This document shows, one piece after another, positions 18,653 to 27,779 of a DNA stretch of 64,000 bases. Under the pieces are notes generated by a model. That model worked only from the letters and a program-made list of their open reading frames with translations, did not search any database and had not been told where the DNA came from. This DNA is from Celerinatantimonas sp046054195 (GTDB taxonomy: Bacteria > Pseudomonadota > Gammaproteobacteria > Enterobacterales > Celerinatantimonadaceae). Made by a program: the position numbers and the translations under genes. Each line of letters begins with the position of its first letter. Within the stretch, counting starts at the first letter, position 1. Where the stretch lies: NCBI RefSeq assembly GCF_046054195.1, contig NZ_JBEQCS010000002.1, positions 1-64,000 on the forward strand, written 5' to 3'.

Positions 18653-21600
18653 ATGCCAGCCTATCAGAAGATTTTTAAAGTCCGTCGTCAATATAATCAG
18701 TGGGTAGCCAACCAAACACTTGAAGACTATGCGCTGCGTTTTACCGCTAAACGTACCTCCAGAATGTCCATTGCCAAAGTGGGCCAAACCGCATTGGGGG
18801 CAACCGCATTTCTGGCCCTTGAAGGGTTAGCAGCGACTGTGACCTTAATGTGTGGATTTACCAACACCATCAGTGCGATGTTGGCTGTGTGCACCATTTT
18901 TTTTATCACAGGGCTGCCGATTAGTTATTACAGCGCCAAGTTCGGCTTAGACATTGACCTTCTCACTCGAGGGGCAGGCTTTGGGTATTTAGGCTCAACG
19001 CTGACGTCATTAATTTACGCATCATTCACATTTATCTTTTTTGCCATCGAATCGGCCATTTTAGCCTCAGCCTTACATGCCCTTCTACATATTCCATTGG
19101 CTATCGCCTATCTCATTTGTGCGCTAGCTGTCATTCCAATTGTGACCCATGGGATCACGGCAATCAGTCGTTTTCAGGCGTTGAGTCAATGGTTATGGCT
19201 GACGCTGCAAGTGATTGCATTAGTAGTTGTAATTGGCTACGAACATGACAGTTTATTTGCCTGGAGCCAATATCCAGCGCCTGGACAAGCAACGGATCAC
19301 TTTGACCTGATTCGTTTTGGTCTGGCGGCTTCGGTCTTTTTTGCGATGGTGGCACAAATTGGTGAGCAGGTGGATTATCTGCGCTTTTTACCCTCTAAAA
19401 CGAAGAAAAATCGCGCTCATTGGTGGTTCTGGCTTATTTTAACGGGGCCAGGCTGGGTGATTGTGGGCGCGATTAAAATGTTATTGGGCTCATTTTTAGG
19501 CTATCTGGCCATAAGCAGTGGTATCAGTTTAGAGCGAGCCAGTGACCCAACCTATATGTATCAAAGCGTATTTACCACGCTTAGCCAATCGCCTCAATGG
19601 GGGCTCATTCTGGCGGCATTAATGGTGATTGTTTGCCAGATGAAGATTAATGTCACCAATGCCTATGCAGGCTCCATCGCTTGGTCTAACTTTTTCTCTC
19701 GCGTCACCCATAATCACCCGGGGCGAGTGGTCTGGCTCATCTTTAATGTCTCTTTAGCACTGCTATTGATGGAGTTTGGCATCTATCACGCGCTCGAGGC
19801 AATTTTGGGGGTTTTTGCCATCGTGGCACTAAGCTGGCTTGGCTGTGTTGCGGCAGATTTAATGATCAATAAACCGCTTGGTCTGAGCCCCAAAATGGTG
19901 GAATTTAAACGCGCCCATCTTTACGATGTCAACCCGGTGGGCTGCGGGGCGATGGCCATTGCCACGTTAGTTGGGATGATCTGTTACTTAGGGTTTTTCG
20001 GCTCACTCGCTCGCAGTTTGTGTGATTTTATTAGTTTGGGATGCTGCTTTATCTGCGTGCCTTTATTTGCCTGGATTACCAAAGGCCGATATTACCTCGC
20101 ACGAGAACCAGATGCTGAACTCAGCCATCGCCATGGGACTGTCAAATGTGGCATTTGCGAAAACCATTTCGAAGCGCAAGATATGAGTTATTGTCCGGCC
20201 TACGGCGTTTATATCTGTTCGCTGTGCTGCTCGCTTGATGCTCGCTGTCTCGATAGCTGTAAACCGCATGCACGAATTAGCCGCCAAACGCTGGATGTGC
20301 TGCGCCATCTGTTGCCGCGCAAATACATCAAGCGATTACGCTCACGCTTAGCCCGCTTTATTGGTTATCTGATTATCGTAAACTTAGTGAACGCGGCAAT
20401 TTTAGCTTTAGTCTATCAACAATTTGTAACGCTCGATCCAGAGCAGAGTCACGTTCTTGGACAGGCGTTGTGGTCGCTCTTTTTCATTATTCTTATCTGT
20501 TCGGGAGTCATTACCTGGGTGTTACTGCTGGCGCATGAAAGCCGACTCGTTGCACAGATGGAATCAAACCGACAAACCCGCAAACTGCTGCGCGAAGTTG
20601 ATGCCCACCAGCAAACTGATTTAAAACTCCAAGAAGCAAAAGATCAGGCCGAAAAAGCCAACGCGGCGAAAAGCCGCTACTTAAGTGGGATTAGCCATGA
20701 ATTGCGTACACCTTTGCAATCAATATTAGGTTATGCCCATCTGCTGGCCACTAATAATGATATCTCAGCGAAAACCCAACAGGGGCTGACGATCATTAGT
20801 CGCAGTAGCCGCTATTTAACCGATCTGATTGATGGCCTATTGGATATTTCTCGAATTGAAGCAGGCAAATTAGAACTTGCTCGCAATGAGTTAAATATTT
20901 CAGCGCTGATTGATGAGCTCTCCGAGATGTTTAAAATGCAAGCGCAGGCTAAAGGACTCGCCTTTCAATGTAATATTGTCAGCCGTTTACCAGAAACTGT
21001 GGTCACCGATACTAAACGTCTGCGCCAGATTCTCATTAACCTGCTTTCTAATGCCATTAAATATACCGAATCAGGCAAAGTGAGCTTTGAAATCGCTTAT
21101 CGTAATCAGGTGGCAGAGTTTGTTATTCGCGACACGGGCCCTGGCATCCCAGAAAAAGAACAAAATCGATTGTTCTTACCTTTTGAGCGCAATAATGTCC
21201 ACCCGGGAACCCCAGGCACGGGTTTAGGGCTAACCATTGTCAAACTGTTATGCGAAATTATGGGCGGGAACTTAAACCTAAAAAGTTCATCCGCCGGCAG
21301 CACCTTTACCGTCAGTTTAATGTTACCATGGGTACTGCATAGTCAAAGTGCCCAAAGCCTCATGCGAAAAGTCACTGGTTTTCATGGCAATAGTAAACGC
21401 TTATTGGTGGTTGATGATGACCAGCAATTTACCGAGCTGTTACATGATTACTTAACGCCGTTGGGGTTTTCGCTAACCATTGCCAACCGTTTTGCGAAAG
21501 CTCAGCAGATCTGTGAACAATCAAACTTTGATTTATACCTGCTAGATATTAATTTACCCGATGGCAGTGGCCTAGAGCTAACCGCATGGCTGCGCGAGCA

Positions 21601-21991
21601 TCAGGTAAATTCAGTGATTTACATGCTCTCAGCCAACGCTGCCGAGCAGTTCAAAAGCAGTGAAGCACATCAGTATGACCGTTTCTTTGCCAAACCAATT
21701 GCCCTAGAGCAGCTGCGCCAAAGTATTGGGGATGCACTAAATTTGCACTGGCGCTTTGCAGATGAACACGCTGAGCTCGAGACGGTATTACCAAAACCAG
21801 AGCAAGATGGTGCACAGTTGAGCCGGCTTTTGAATTATGCACAAATTGGATATAAGAAAGGAGTCACTCAAATTCTCGAGCAACTGGCCCACTCAACCCA
21901 ATTAAACCATAGTCAGCTACAACAACTCTATGATTTAAACGAGCACTGCCAATTCGCCCAAATGGTGACTTATCTGGAGCAATACAAGTGA
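18653..21991 (+). CDS. Hybrid histidine kinase with NCS1-permease-like sensor
   Basis: About 1112 residues. Residues 25-480 form a polytopic membrane region resembling NCS1 purine/cytosine permeases. Next comes a cysteine-rich segment (about 499-541: CGIC, then YCPAYGVYICSLCCSLDARCLDSC), two further membrane helices, HisKA (phospho-acceptor His682 in GISHELRTPL), HATPase_c (NAIKYTESGK, DTGPGIP, GTGLGLTIV), and a receiver domain with Asp965 in LLDINLPDG. The receiver's C-terminal extension is not a clear HPt. I chose the ATG at 18653 because AAGGA is nine bases upstream; 18617 is an alternative. It likely senses a transported or bound nitrogen compound (purine, pyrimidine or urea-like), by analogy with the SLC5-type sensor CrbS; this is inference. 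It is coupled to the regulator gene by a GTGA overlap. Confidence 0.88.
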   Translation: MPAYQKIFKVRRQYNQWVANQTLEDYALRFTAKRTSRMSIAKVGQTALGATAFLALEGLAATVTLMCGFTNTISAMLAVCTIFFITGLPISYYSAKFGLDIDLLTRGAGFGYLGSTLTSLIYASFTFIFFAIESAILASALHALLHIPLAIAYLICALAVIPIVTHGITAISRFQALSQWLWLTLQVIALVVVIGYEHDSLFAWSQYPAPGQATDHFDLIRFGLAASVFFAMVAQIGEQVDYLRFLPSKTKKNRAHWWFWLILTGPGWVIVGAIKMLLGSFLGYLAISSGISLERASDPTYMYQSVFTTLSQSPQWGLILAALMVIVCQMKINVTNAYAGSIAWSNFFSRVTHNHPGRVVWLIFNVSLALLLMEFGIYHALEAILGVFAIVALSWLGCVAADLMINKPLGLSPKMVEFKRAHLYDVNPVGCGAMAIATLVGMICYLGFFGSLARSLCDFISLGCCFICVPLFAWITKGRYYLAREPDAELSHRHGTVKCGICENHFEAQDMSYCPAYGVYICSLCCSLDARCLDSCKPHARISRQTLDVLRHLLPRKYIKRLRSRLARFIGYLIIVNLVNAAILALVYQQFVTLDPEQSHVLGQALWSLFFIILICSGVITWVLLLAHESRLVAQMESNRQTRKLLREVDAHQQTDLKLQEAKDQAEKANAAKSRYLSGISHELRTPLQSILGYAHLLATNNDISAKTQQGLTIISRSSRYLTDLIDGLLDISRIEAGKLELARNELNISALIDELSEMFKMQAQAKGLAFQCNIVSRLPETVVTDTKRLRQILINLLSNAIKYTESGKVSFEIAYRNQVAEFVIRDTGPGIPEKEQNRLFLPFERNNVHPGTPGTGLGLTIVKLLCEIMGGNLNLKSSSAGSTFTVSLMLPWVLHSQSAQSLMRKVTGFHGNSKRLLVVDDDQQFTELLHDYLTPLGFSLTIANRFAKAQQICEQSNFDLYLLDINLPDGSGLELTAWLREHQVNSVIYMLSANAAEQFKSSEAHQYDRFFAKPIALEQLRQSIGDALNLHWRFADEHAELETVLPKPEQDGAQLSRLLNYAQIGYKKGVTQILEQLAHSTQLNHSQLQQLYDLNEHCQFAQMVTYLEQYK

Positions 21992-22890
21992 TAAATTTTA
22001 ACCACGAAACCATTCTGGTGGTCGATGACTCAGCTGAAACCTTAAGCTTTATCAACGATGTCTTAGAACAAGCAGGAATGGATGTGCTCGTTGCGCTAGA
22101 GGGTAAACAGGCACTGACGATTGCCTCGCAAATTCGCCCCGATATGATTTTACTTGATGCGATGATGCCAGCAATGGATGGCTTTAGCACTTGTGAACAG
22201 CTTAAATCCTCTGCCCTGCTTGCCGATATTCCGGTTATCTTTATGACCGGATTGTCACAGACTCAAGATATTATCCGCGGCTTAGAAGCAGGCGGTGTTG
22301 ATTATCTGACCAAACCTATCGAACCTGATGAGTTACTGGCTCGAATGCGAGTTCACCTCAATAATGCTAAACGAGCAGCCAGTGCTCAAACAGCTCTTGA
22401 TACCACCGGCCAACATCTTTTAACGGTTAACCGCTTAGGTCGCCTAACCTGGGCGACCCCGCTGGCCCAGCAAAAACTCGCACCGTTATTAGAAGACCCA
22501 ATCATGTTAAGTTCGCTTAGCGCCAAATTAATCCAATGGCAGAGCACTGAGCCAAATGTTGGCGCCACACTTGAACAAAAGTTTGCAGATGTCACTATCG
22601 GTTTTGATTATCAGGGGCAAACGCCACAAAATGAGATGTTACTGCGACTGATTGATTTAAGCGAAGATCAGGGGCCTAAAAAACTTAAAGATCGTCTTGA
22701 GCTTATAACCGAGCGTGAGTCAGAGGTGCTCTATTGGCTAGCAAATGGCAAAACCAACCGCGAAATTGCCCTGATTCTTTCGGTAAGTCCAAGAACAGTG
22801 AATAAGCATTTAGAATTATTATTTCCCAAACTTGGTGTAGAAAATCGAACCGCAGCGGCAGCGATTGCATTAAAAATATTATCGATATAA
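21988..22890 (+). CDS. LuxR/FixJ-type response regulator
   Basis: A 300-residue regulator. The receiver domain (residues about 7-125) has acidic pocket VVDD, phospho-acceptor Asp57 in MILLDAMMP, Thr in FMTG and Lys in TKPIEP. A linker of about 110 residues follows, with a PAS-like look (LTVNRLGRLTWATPLAQQKLAPLL). The C-terminal LuxR-type HTH (about 240-295) reads LTERESEVLYWLANGKTNREIALILSVSPRTVNKHL. The GTG start overlaps the kinase stop (GTGA), so this is the cognate partner. The nearest downstream operon on the same strand is urtABCDE, its most likely target. Confidence 0.92.
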   Translation: MINFNHETILVVDDSAETLSFINDVLEQAGMDVLVALEGKQALTIASQIRPDMILLDAMMPAMDGFSTCEQLKSSALLADIPVIFMTGLSQTQDIIRGLEAGGVDYLTKPIEPDELLARMRVHLNNAKRAASAQTALDTTGQHLLTVNRLGRLTWATPLAQQKLAPLLEDPIMLSSLSAKLIQWQSTEPNVGATLEQKFADVTIGFDYQGQTPQNEMLLRLIDLSEDQGPKKLKDRLELITERESEVLYWLANGKTNREIALILSVSPRTVNKHLELLFPKLGVENRTAAAAIALKILSI

Positions 22891-22912
22891 ATCAAATAAA
22901 TTGAATGAGTTG

Positions 22913-22944
22913 AAAAAGCCACCTTTTTGTAGGTGGCTTTTTAT
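22913..22944 (+). terminator. Rho-independent terminator after the response regulator
   Basis: A 12-bp stem AAAAAGCCACCT/AGGTGGCTTTTT with a 6-base loop and trailing T/A run. It is symmetrical enough to work also for the minus-strand lipoprotein gene. Confidence 0.85.
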
Positions 22945-22997
22945 TATTTAATAAAAAACGTAATAGTTTAAATATTACGACGCATTGAATACCAAAC

Positions 22998-23213
22998 TTA
23001 GAAGTCAGGATCCATTGAGCCTTGATAGGTGTCTAAAAAGTCTAAGCGTGTTTCATCCTGACTCTTTTGAATTTCAGCTGCAGTGGTAGACTGATGATTC
23101 TGTGCAGTACTTGCAGTCGTACTTGGCTGACTTGCACAGCTACTGAGAGAAAATACCAATGCCAGAACGCCAACCAATGATAAACCTAGCGTTTTTATTT
23201 TATTAATGACCAT
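22998..23213 (-). CDS. Small putative lipoprotein
   Basis: 71 residues: a hydrophobic signal segment ending in lipobox-like SLSSC (Cys at about residue 27), then a Ser/Thr/Gln-rich linker and an acidic C-terminus (DETRLDFLDTYQGSMDPDF). GGAGG lies 7 bp before the ATG, which supports a real gene. No family recognised. It lies between the two-component pair and urtA but on the opposite strand, so no functional link is implied. Confidence 0.6.
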   Translation of the reverse strand: MVINKIKTLGLSLVGVLALVFSLSSCASQPSTTASTAQNHQSTTAAEIQKSQDETRLDFLDTYQGSMDPDF

Positions 23214-23592
23214 GCTAAACCTCCATTAATGAATATTCTTTATACGCTATAAATAATACTATAAAATAAAAAATCAACTGTAAATTTTTGCAAATAAAAG
23301 CAATAAATTGCCATGTTAATAATGAAATATAATTTCAATGTGAATTATTTTATATAAAATCAAATAACTATAAAAATCTTCTCAAAATAAAATATTTGTA
23401 ACTAAATTTAATAAAACATCCTTTTAATTTTATAAAAAGATATTTTTATTATTAAGGGTTTTTCTTCTTTTTATTTATTCAATATAAAACAGATAGATAA
23501 CCCGCTATTATTAGTTATCTCAACAACTCCATTAACCATATAATTTAAGTGGGTATTTGTTGCACCCTTCGTCATCTTCCGTGTTTATTAAC
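23214..23592. other. AT-rich intergenic region upstream of urtA
   Basis: Very AT-rich, with many short A/T runs. No open reading frame on either strand looks real. It probably contains the promoter of the minus-strand lipoprotein gene and the distal control region of urtA. Confidence 0.5.
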
Positions 23593-23608
23593 TACGTCAT
23601 TTGACGTA
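23593..23608. promoter_or_regulatory. Candidate operator palindrome upstream of urtA
   Basis: A perfect inverted repeat TACGTCA-TT-TGACGTA, about 95 bp before the urtA start codon. Its size and symmetry suit a dimeric HTH regulator; the adjacent LuxR-type response regulator is the obvious candidate. No other copy was noticed by eye in the window. Confidence 0.45.
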
Positions 23609-23646
23609 ATTGAATGGCTAATATTGCGCATATCCTTAAGAGGGCT

Positions 23647-23688
23647 GTCTCACTACGATGGATAAAGCTGTGATCCATCTCGTCAGAC
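23647..23688 (+). promoter_or_regulatory. Stem-loop abutting the urtA ribosome binding site
   Basis: GATGGAT (23657-23663) pairs perfectly with ATCCATC (23673-23679), and flanking GTCT/AGAC extends the stem with internal mismatches. The last base lies next to the SD AAGGA at 23689-23693. Could tune urtA translation or mRNA stability; function unproven. Confidence 0.35.
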
Positions 23689-23703
23689 AAGGAAATCGTA
23701 GAA

Positions 23704-24987
23704 ATGAAGATGAAGTTAACCACACTAGGTGTGGCACTGGCGCTAACCGCCGGCTCCATTACCTTCAATGCCCAAGCGGCCGACAACACGATTAAGGTCG
23801 GTATTTTGCACTCACTCTCAGGTACGATGGCAATCAGTGAAAGCACACTGAAAGACACTGTGCTGATGATGATTAAAAAACAAAACGCGAAAGGCGGTTT
23901 GTTAGGCAAAAAATTAGTACCAGTTGTTGTCGATCCAGCCTCCGACTGGCCAATGTTTGCTGAAAAAGCACGTCAATTAATCACCAAAGATCATGTATCT
24001 GTTATTTTTGGCTGCTGGACATCTGTCTCACGTAAATCAGTTCTGCCCGTTGTTGAAGAACTTAACAGCCTGCTCTTTTATCCAGTCCAATTCGAAGGTG
24101 AAGAATCCTCTAAAAACATCTTCTACACTGGCGCAGCTCCAAACACTCAGGCCATTCCTGCCGTTGATTACTTGATGAAAGAAGTCGGTGTTAAACGCTG
24201 GGTTTTAGAAGGAACCGATTACGTTTATCCACGGACAACCAACAAGATTTTGGAAACATATCTGAAAGCTAAAGGGGTTAAATCATCAGATATTATGATT
24301 AACTACACCCCATTTGGTTATTCCGATTGGCAGTCAATCATCTCCAAAATTAAACAGTTTGGTAGCCAAGGCAAAAAAACTGCTGTTATCTCAACCATCA
24401 ACGGGGATGCCAACGTTCCATTTTATAAAGAGCTGGCGAACCAAGGCATTACTGCTGAAAAAATTCCAGTGGTTGCCTTCTCAGTGGGCGAACAAGAACT
24501 TTCTGGGATTGATACCAAACCATTGGTCGGTCATTTAGCCGCTTGGAACTATTTCCAGAGTATTGATACACCTGAAAACGACGCGTTTATCAAAGATTGG
24601 CATAAATTTACCGGTAAACCTAAAGCGGTTACCAATGACCCAATGGAAGCAACTTACATCGGCTTCAAAATGTGGACTCAGGCTGTTAAGAAAGCAGGAA
24701 CCACTAAAACAGATGCTGTAGAAAAAGCCATGATTGGCCAGAAAGTGAAAAACTTAACTGGCAGTGTCGATGTAATGAACAAAAACCACTACTTAAGCAA
24801 ACCCGTTTATATTGGCGAAATTCAAAGCAATGGCCAGATTGATCCGGTTTGGGGAACTGATGGCGTCATCCCAGGTGATGCATGGTCAAATTACCTACCT
24901 GCGGACAAAAACATCATTGCTGATTGGACTTCTCCTATCAACTGCGGTCACTACAACACAAAAACTAAAGTGTGCAGCGGCCAGTAA
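23704..24987 (+). CDS. urtA: UrtA, urea ABC transporter binding protein
   Basis: Periplasmic urea (short amide) binding protein of the Peripla_BP_6 type. 427 residues with a signal peptide (about residues 1-25, cleavage near AQA-AD). Typical UrtA segments are IKVGILHSLSGTMAISES, IFGCWTSVSRKSVLPV, LLFYPVQFEGEESSKNIFYTGA and VTNDPMEATYIGFKMW. First gene of urtABCDE; a strong hairpin follows it and may make urtA mRNA more abundant than the rest. Expected to be induced by nitrogen limitation or by the neighbouring two-component system (inference). Confidence 0.96.
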   Translation: MKMKLTTLGVALALTAGSITFNAQAADNTIKVGILHSLSGTMAISESTLKDTVLMMIKKQNAKGGLLGKKLVPVVVDPASDWPMFAEKARQLITKDHVSVIFGCWTSVSRKSVLPVVEELNSLLFYPVQFEGEESSKNIFYTGAAPNTQAIPAVDYLMKEVGVKRWVLEGTDYVYPRTTNKILETYLKAKGVKSSDIMINYTPFGYSDWQSIISKIKQFGSQGKKTAVISTINGDANVPFYKELANQGITAEKIPVVAFSVGEQELSGIDTKPLVGHLAAWNYFQSIDTPENDAFIKDWHKFTGKPKAVTNDPMEATYIGFKMWTQAVKKAGTTKTDAVEKAMIGQKVKNLTGSVDVMNKNHYLSKPVYIGEIQSNGQIDPVWGTDGVIPGDAWSNYLPADKNIIADWTSPINCGHYNTKTKVCSGQ

Positions 24988-24999
24988 TCATAATGCGAT

Positions 25000-25021
25000 A
25001 GGCCGGGAAACCGGCCTTTTA
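25000..25021 (+). terminator. Hairpin attenuator between urtA and urtB
   Basis: A perfect 7-bp GC-rich stem AGGCCGG/CCGGCCT with a GAAA tetraloop and a following TTTTA. In binding-protein-dependent operons such a structure often lowers expression of the permease genes relative to the binding protein. Confidence 0.7.
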
Positions 25022-25056
25022 TCGATATCGATTAGATTTGCTGCAAAGGAATTTTC

Positions 25057-26682
25057 ATGAGCACTAATGCCACCCGCCCAACGTTATACTGGCTATGGAT
25101 GTGGGTTATTCTGCTGATTGCCCTACCCGCCAGTGCAACAACCAGTCAACCCGATAAGGCCCAACTTGAGTCACTAACCCATATCGGTTTTCATTTTAAA
25201 AAAGCCATCCCTATTTTAACGAGCTTAGAAGATCAAAATGGCGATTTGATGCTGCCGATGTTTCAGGCGATGTTAAATGGCAAACTCTATTACAATAAAG
25301 CGGATCGCGCCTTACTCATTGCCACCAAAAAAGAGGGAAAACAGGTTTATTTAAACCCATTTAATCAGCAGCAGGTTGGCGATTCCAATTCAATTCAGGC
25401 CCATAAAATTGGGATTAATAATGCATTACGCGCTCATCTTGGCAACGCCATTGCCCGCTTAGAACTCGATAGTAAAGACCCCAAACAAAGAAGCGCCGCC
25501 GCACAGGAACTATTTGGCGATACCAGTGCACTCACGATTAAACGAATAGAACAGGTTCTACCCAATATTTCCAAAGGCGATACTCGCCATAAACTCTCGT
25601 TAACACTGCACATGGCACAACTAAAAAATGCCAAAGACAGCGATGCTAAAATCAAAGCCCTTAAAGCAATTGGAACACCACTAGAGCCTCAAGTTCGTAA
25701 CCTATTGCGCCAAAGCGTTGAGCAATCACAAGATGCGAAAGTCAAAGCGATGGCTCAAAAAGCGCTGGATAAAATTGCCTCACAAACCAGCTTTTACCAC
25801 TGGCTAGATAAAGTATTCTTTGGCTTAAGTTTAGGCTCGGTACTGCTACTGGCAGCTATTGGCTTGGCAATTACCTTTGGCGTGATGGGTGTCATTAACA
25901 TGGCGCATGGCGAAATGATGATGCTCGGCGCTTATACCACCTATGTTATCCAACAGGTCTGGCCAAATGAAATTAATCAATCGTTGTGGCTGGCATTGCC
26001 GTGTGCATTTATTGTCTCAGGCGGAGTTGGCATTCTCATCGAACGCTTTGTCATTCGCTACCTGCGAGGCCGACCACTAGAAACCTTACTGGCAACATTT
26101 GGGATTAGTTTGCTCTTGCAGCAGCTCGTTCGCACCGTATTTAGCCCGCTGAACCGCGAAGTTGCCTCACCCGATTGGATGAGCGGTTCTTTAGCCATTA
26201 ATCCGGTTTTTTCACTGACTTATAACCGTTTATATATTCTGATCTTCGCACTAATTGTCTTTGCAGCTCTAATGTTATTACTGAAAAAGACCTCGCTAGG
26301 ATTACATGTTCGAGCCGTTTCACAAAACCGCCAGATGGCGCGAGCTCTGGGCATTCGCTCAGACCGTGTTGATGCTCTGACCTTTGGCTTAGGTTCAGGG
26401 ATTGCTGGCATTGCTGGCGTGGCATTAAGTCAGCTTACCAACGTCGGTCCAAACCTTGGCCAGTCTTATATCATCGACTCATTTATGGTGGTGGTATTTG
26501 GCGGCGTTGGCAATTTATTTGGCACTGTCGTCGCAGCCTTTATTTTGGGCTTAGTGAACAAGTTCTTAGAACCTGTTGCTGGCGCTGTATTGGCCAAAAT
26601 TGTGATTTTAGTTTTCATTATTCTGTTTATTCAGAAACGACCTAAAGGACTCTTTCCGCAAAAAGGGAGAGCTGCAGACTAA
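25057..26682 (+). CDS. urtB: UrtB, urea ABC transporter permease
   Basis: 541 residues: a signal/anchor segment (about 10-30), an extracytoplasmic helical domain of about 215 residues typical of UrtB, then a LivH-type permease domain (from about residue 247, SLGSVLLLAAIGLAITFGVMGVINMAHGEMMMLGAY) with about eight membrane helices and the coupling region RAVSQNRQMARALGIRSDRVDALTFGLGSG. Pairs with UrtC to form the channel. Stop and urtC start overlap by 1 bp. Confidence 0.95.
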   Translation: MSTNATRPTLYWLWMWVILLIALPASATTSQPDKAQLESLTHIGFHFKKAIPILTSLEDQNGDLMLPMFQAMLNGKLYYNKADRALLIATKKEGKQVYLNPFNQQQVGDSNSIQAHKIGINNALRAHLGNAIARLELDSKDPKQRSAAAQELFGDTSALTIKRIEQVLPNISKGDTRHKLSLTLHMAQLKNAKDSDAKIKALKAIGTPLEPQVRNLLRQSVEQSQDAKVKAMAQKALDKIASQTSFYHWLDKVFFGLSLGSVLLLAAIGLAITFGVMGVINMAHGEMMMLGAYTTYVIQQVWPNEINQSLWLALPCAFIVSGGVGILIERFVIRYLRGRPLETLLATFGISLLLQQLVRTVFSPLNREVASPDWMSGSLAINPVFSLTYNRLYILIFALIVFAALMLLLKKTSLGLHVRAVSQNRQMARALGIRSDRVDALTFGLGSGIAGIAGVALSQLTNVGPNLGQSYIIDSFMVVVFGGVGNLFGTVVAAFILGLVNKFLEPVAGAVLAKIVILVFIILFIQKRPKGLFPQKGRAAD

Positions 26683-27779
26683 TGGTTAAATCAAGCTCAA
26701 ATCGTGCATTGCACTACTTTATCATTGTCCTGCTGGCCGCATCGGTGATTACGGCGCTAAGCCATCTGCTGTTACCTGCCGGATCACCGTTTGCCGCGAG
26801 CACTTACACCATCACATTATTAGGCAAATATCTATGCTATGCACTGTTGGCATTAGCGGTTGATATTATTTGGGGTTACTGCGGCATTTTAAGTCTTGGC
26901 CATGGCGCGTTCTTTGCCCTTGGCGGTTATGGCATGGGCATGTACTTAATGCGCCAAATTGGTGACCGCGGTGCTTACGGTAACGCACAACTACCAGATT
27001 TTATGGTATTTCTAAACTGGCACCACCTGCCATGGTACTGGACAGGCTCAGAACATTTTTGGGTGATGATTTTAATCGTCTTATTGGTGCCAGGTATTTT
27101 GGCATTCGTATTTGCCAGCCTTGCATTTCGCTCTCGCGTCACTGGCGTTTATCTGTCAATCATGACTCAAGCGCTCACCTACGCGTTGATGCTGGCGTTC
27201 TTTCGTAACGAAATGGGCTTTGGCGGCAACAATGGGATGACCGATTTTAAAGGTATTCTAGGCTTTGACCTACATGCCGATAGCACGCGAGTCTGCCTTT
27301 TCTTAATCACCGCCATTGTATTAGCTGCCGCTCTTTGGGTCAGTTACAAACTGATGCAATCACGCTTTGGCAAAATTATTATCGCCATTCGTGATGGTGA
27401 ATCTCGCGCCCGCTTCTTAGGGTATCGAACTGAACATTTTAAAGTGGCATTGTTTGTCTTTTCATCACTGCTTGCAGCGATTGCTGGGGCTCTTTATGTA
27501 CCGCAAGTTGGCATTATTAACCCTAGTGAGTTTTCACCGATTAACTCCATTGAGATGGTTATTTGGGTGGCCGTCGGTGGTCGCGGAAGCTTGTTTGGTG
27601 CCATCATCGGAGCAATCTTAGTGAACTATGCAAAAACAAACCTCACCGCGATTTTGCCGGATGCTTGGTTGTTCATCTTGGGCGGATTATTCGTACTGGT
27701 CACTATCTTCTTACCCAAAGGATTAATGGGGCTCTGGCATGCTCGTCGTCGTAAATCAGCAATGCAGGTGCAAGCATAA
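26682..27779 (+). CDS. urtC: UrtC, urea ABC transporter permease
   Basis: 365-residue LivM-type permease with about nine membrane helices. Characteristic parts are GYCGILSLGHGAFFALGGYGMGMYL, the UrtC-type NNGMTDFKGILGF, and the coupling helix AIRDGESRARFLGYRTEHFKVALF. Partner of UrtB. Joined to urtB and urtD by 1-bp start/stop overlaps, indicating a translationally coupled operon. Confidence 0.95.
   Translation: MVKSSSNRALHYFIIVLLAASVITALSHLLLPAGSPFAASTYTITLLGKYLCYALLALAVDIIWGYCGILSLGHGAFFALGGYGMGMYLMRQIGDRGAYGNAQLPDFMVFLNWHHLPWYWTGSEHFWVMILIVLLVPGILAFVFASLAFRSRVTGVYLSIMTQALTYALMLAFFRNEMGFGGNNGMTDFKGILGFDLHADSTRVCLFLITAIVLAAALWVSYKLMQSRFGKIIIAIRDGESRARFLGYRTEHFKVALFVFSSLLAAIAGALYVPQVGIINPSEFSPINSIEMVIWVAVGGRGSLFGAIIGAILVNYAKTNLTAILPDAWLFILGGLFVLVTIFLPKGLMGLWHARRRKSAMQVQA

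Noticed and set aside
23500..23703. Possible sigma-54 promoter upstream of urtA (TGGC...TTGC and TGGG...TTGC stretches)
   Set aside because: The GG-to-GC spacing is 8 or 9 bases instead of the required 10, so neither fits the sigma-54 consensus.
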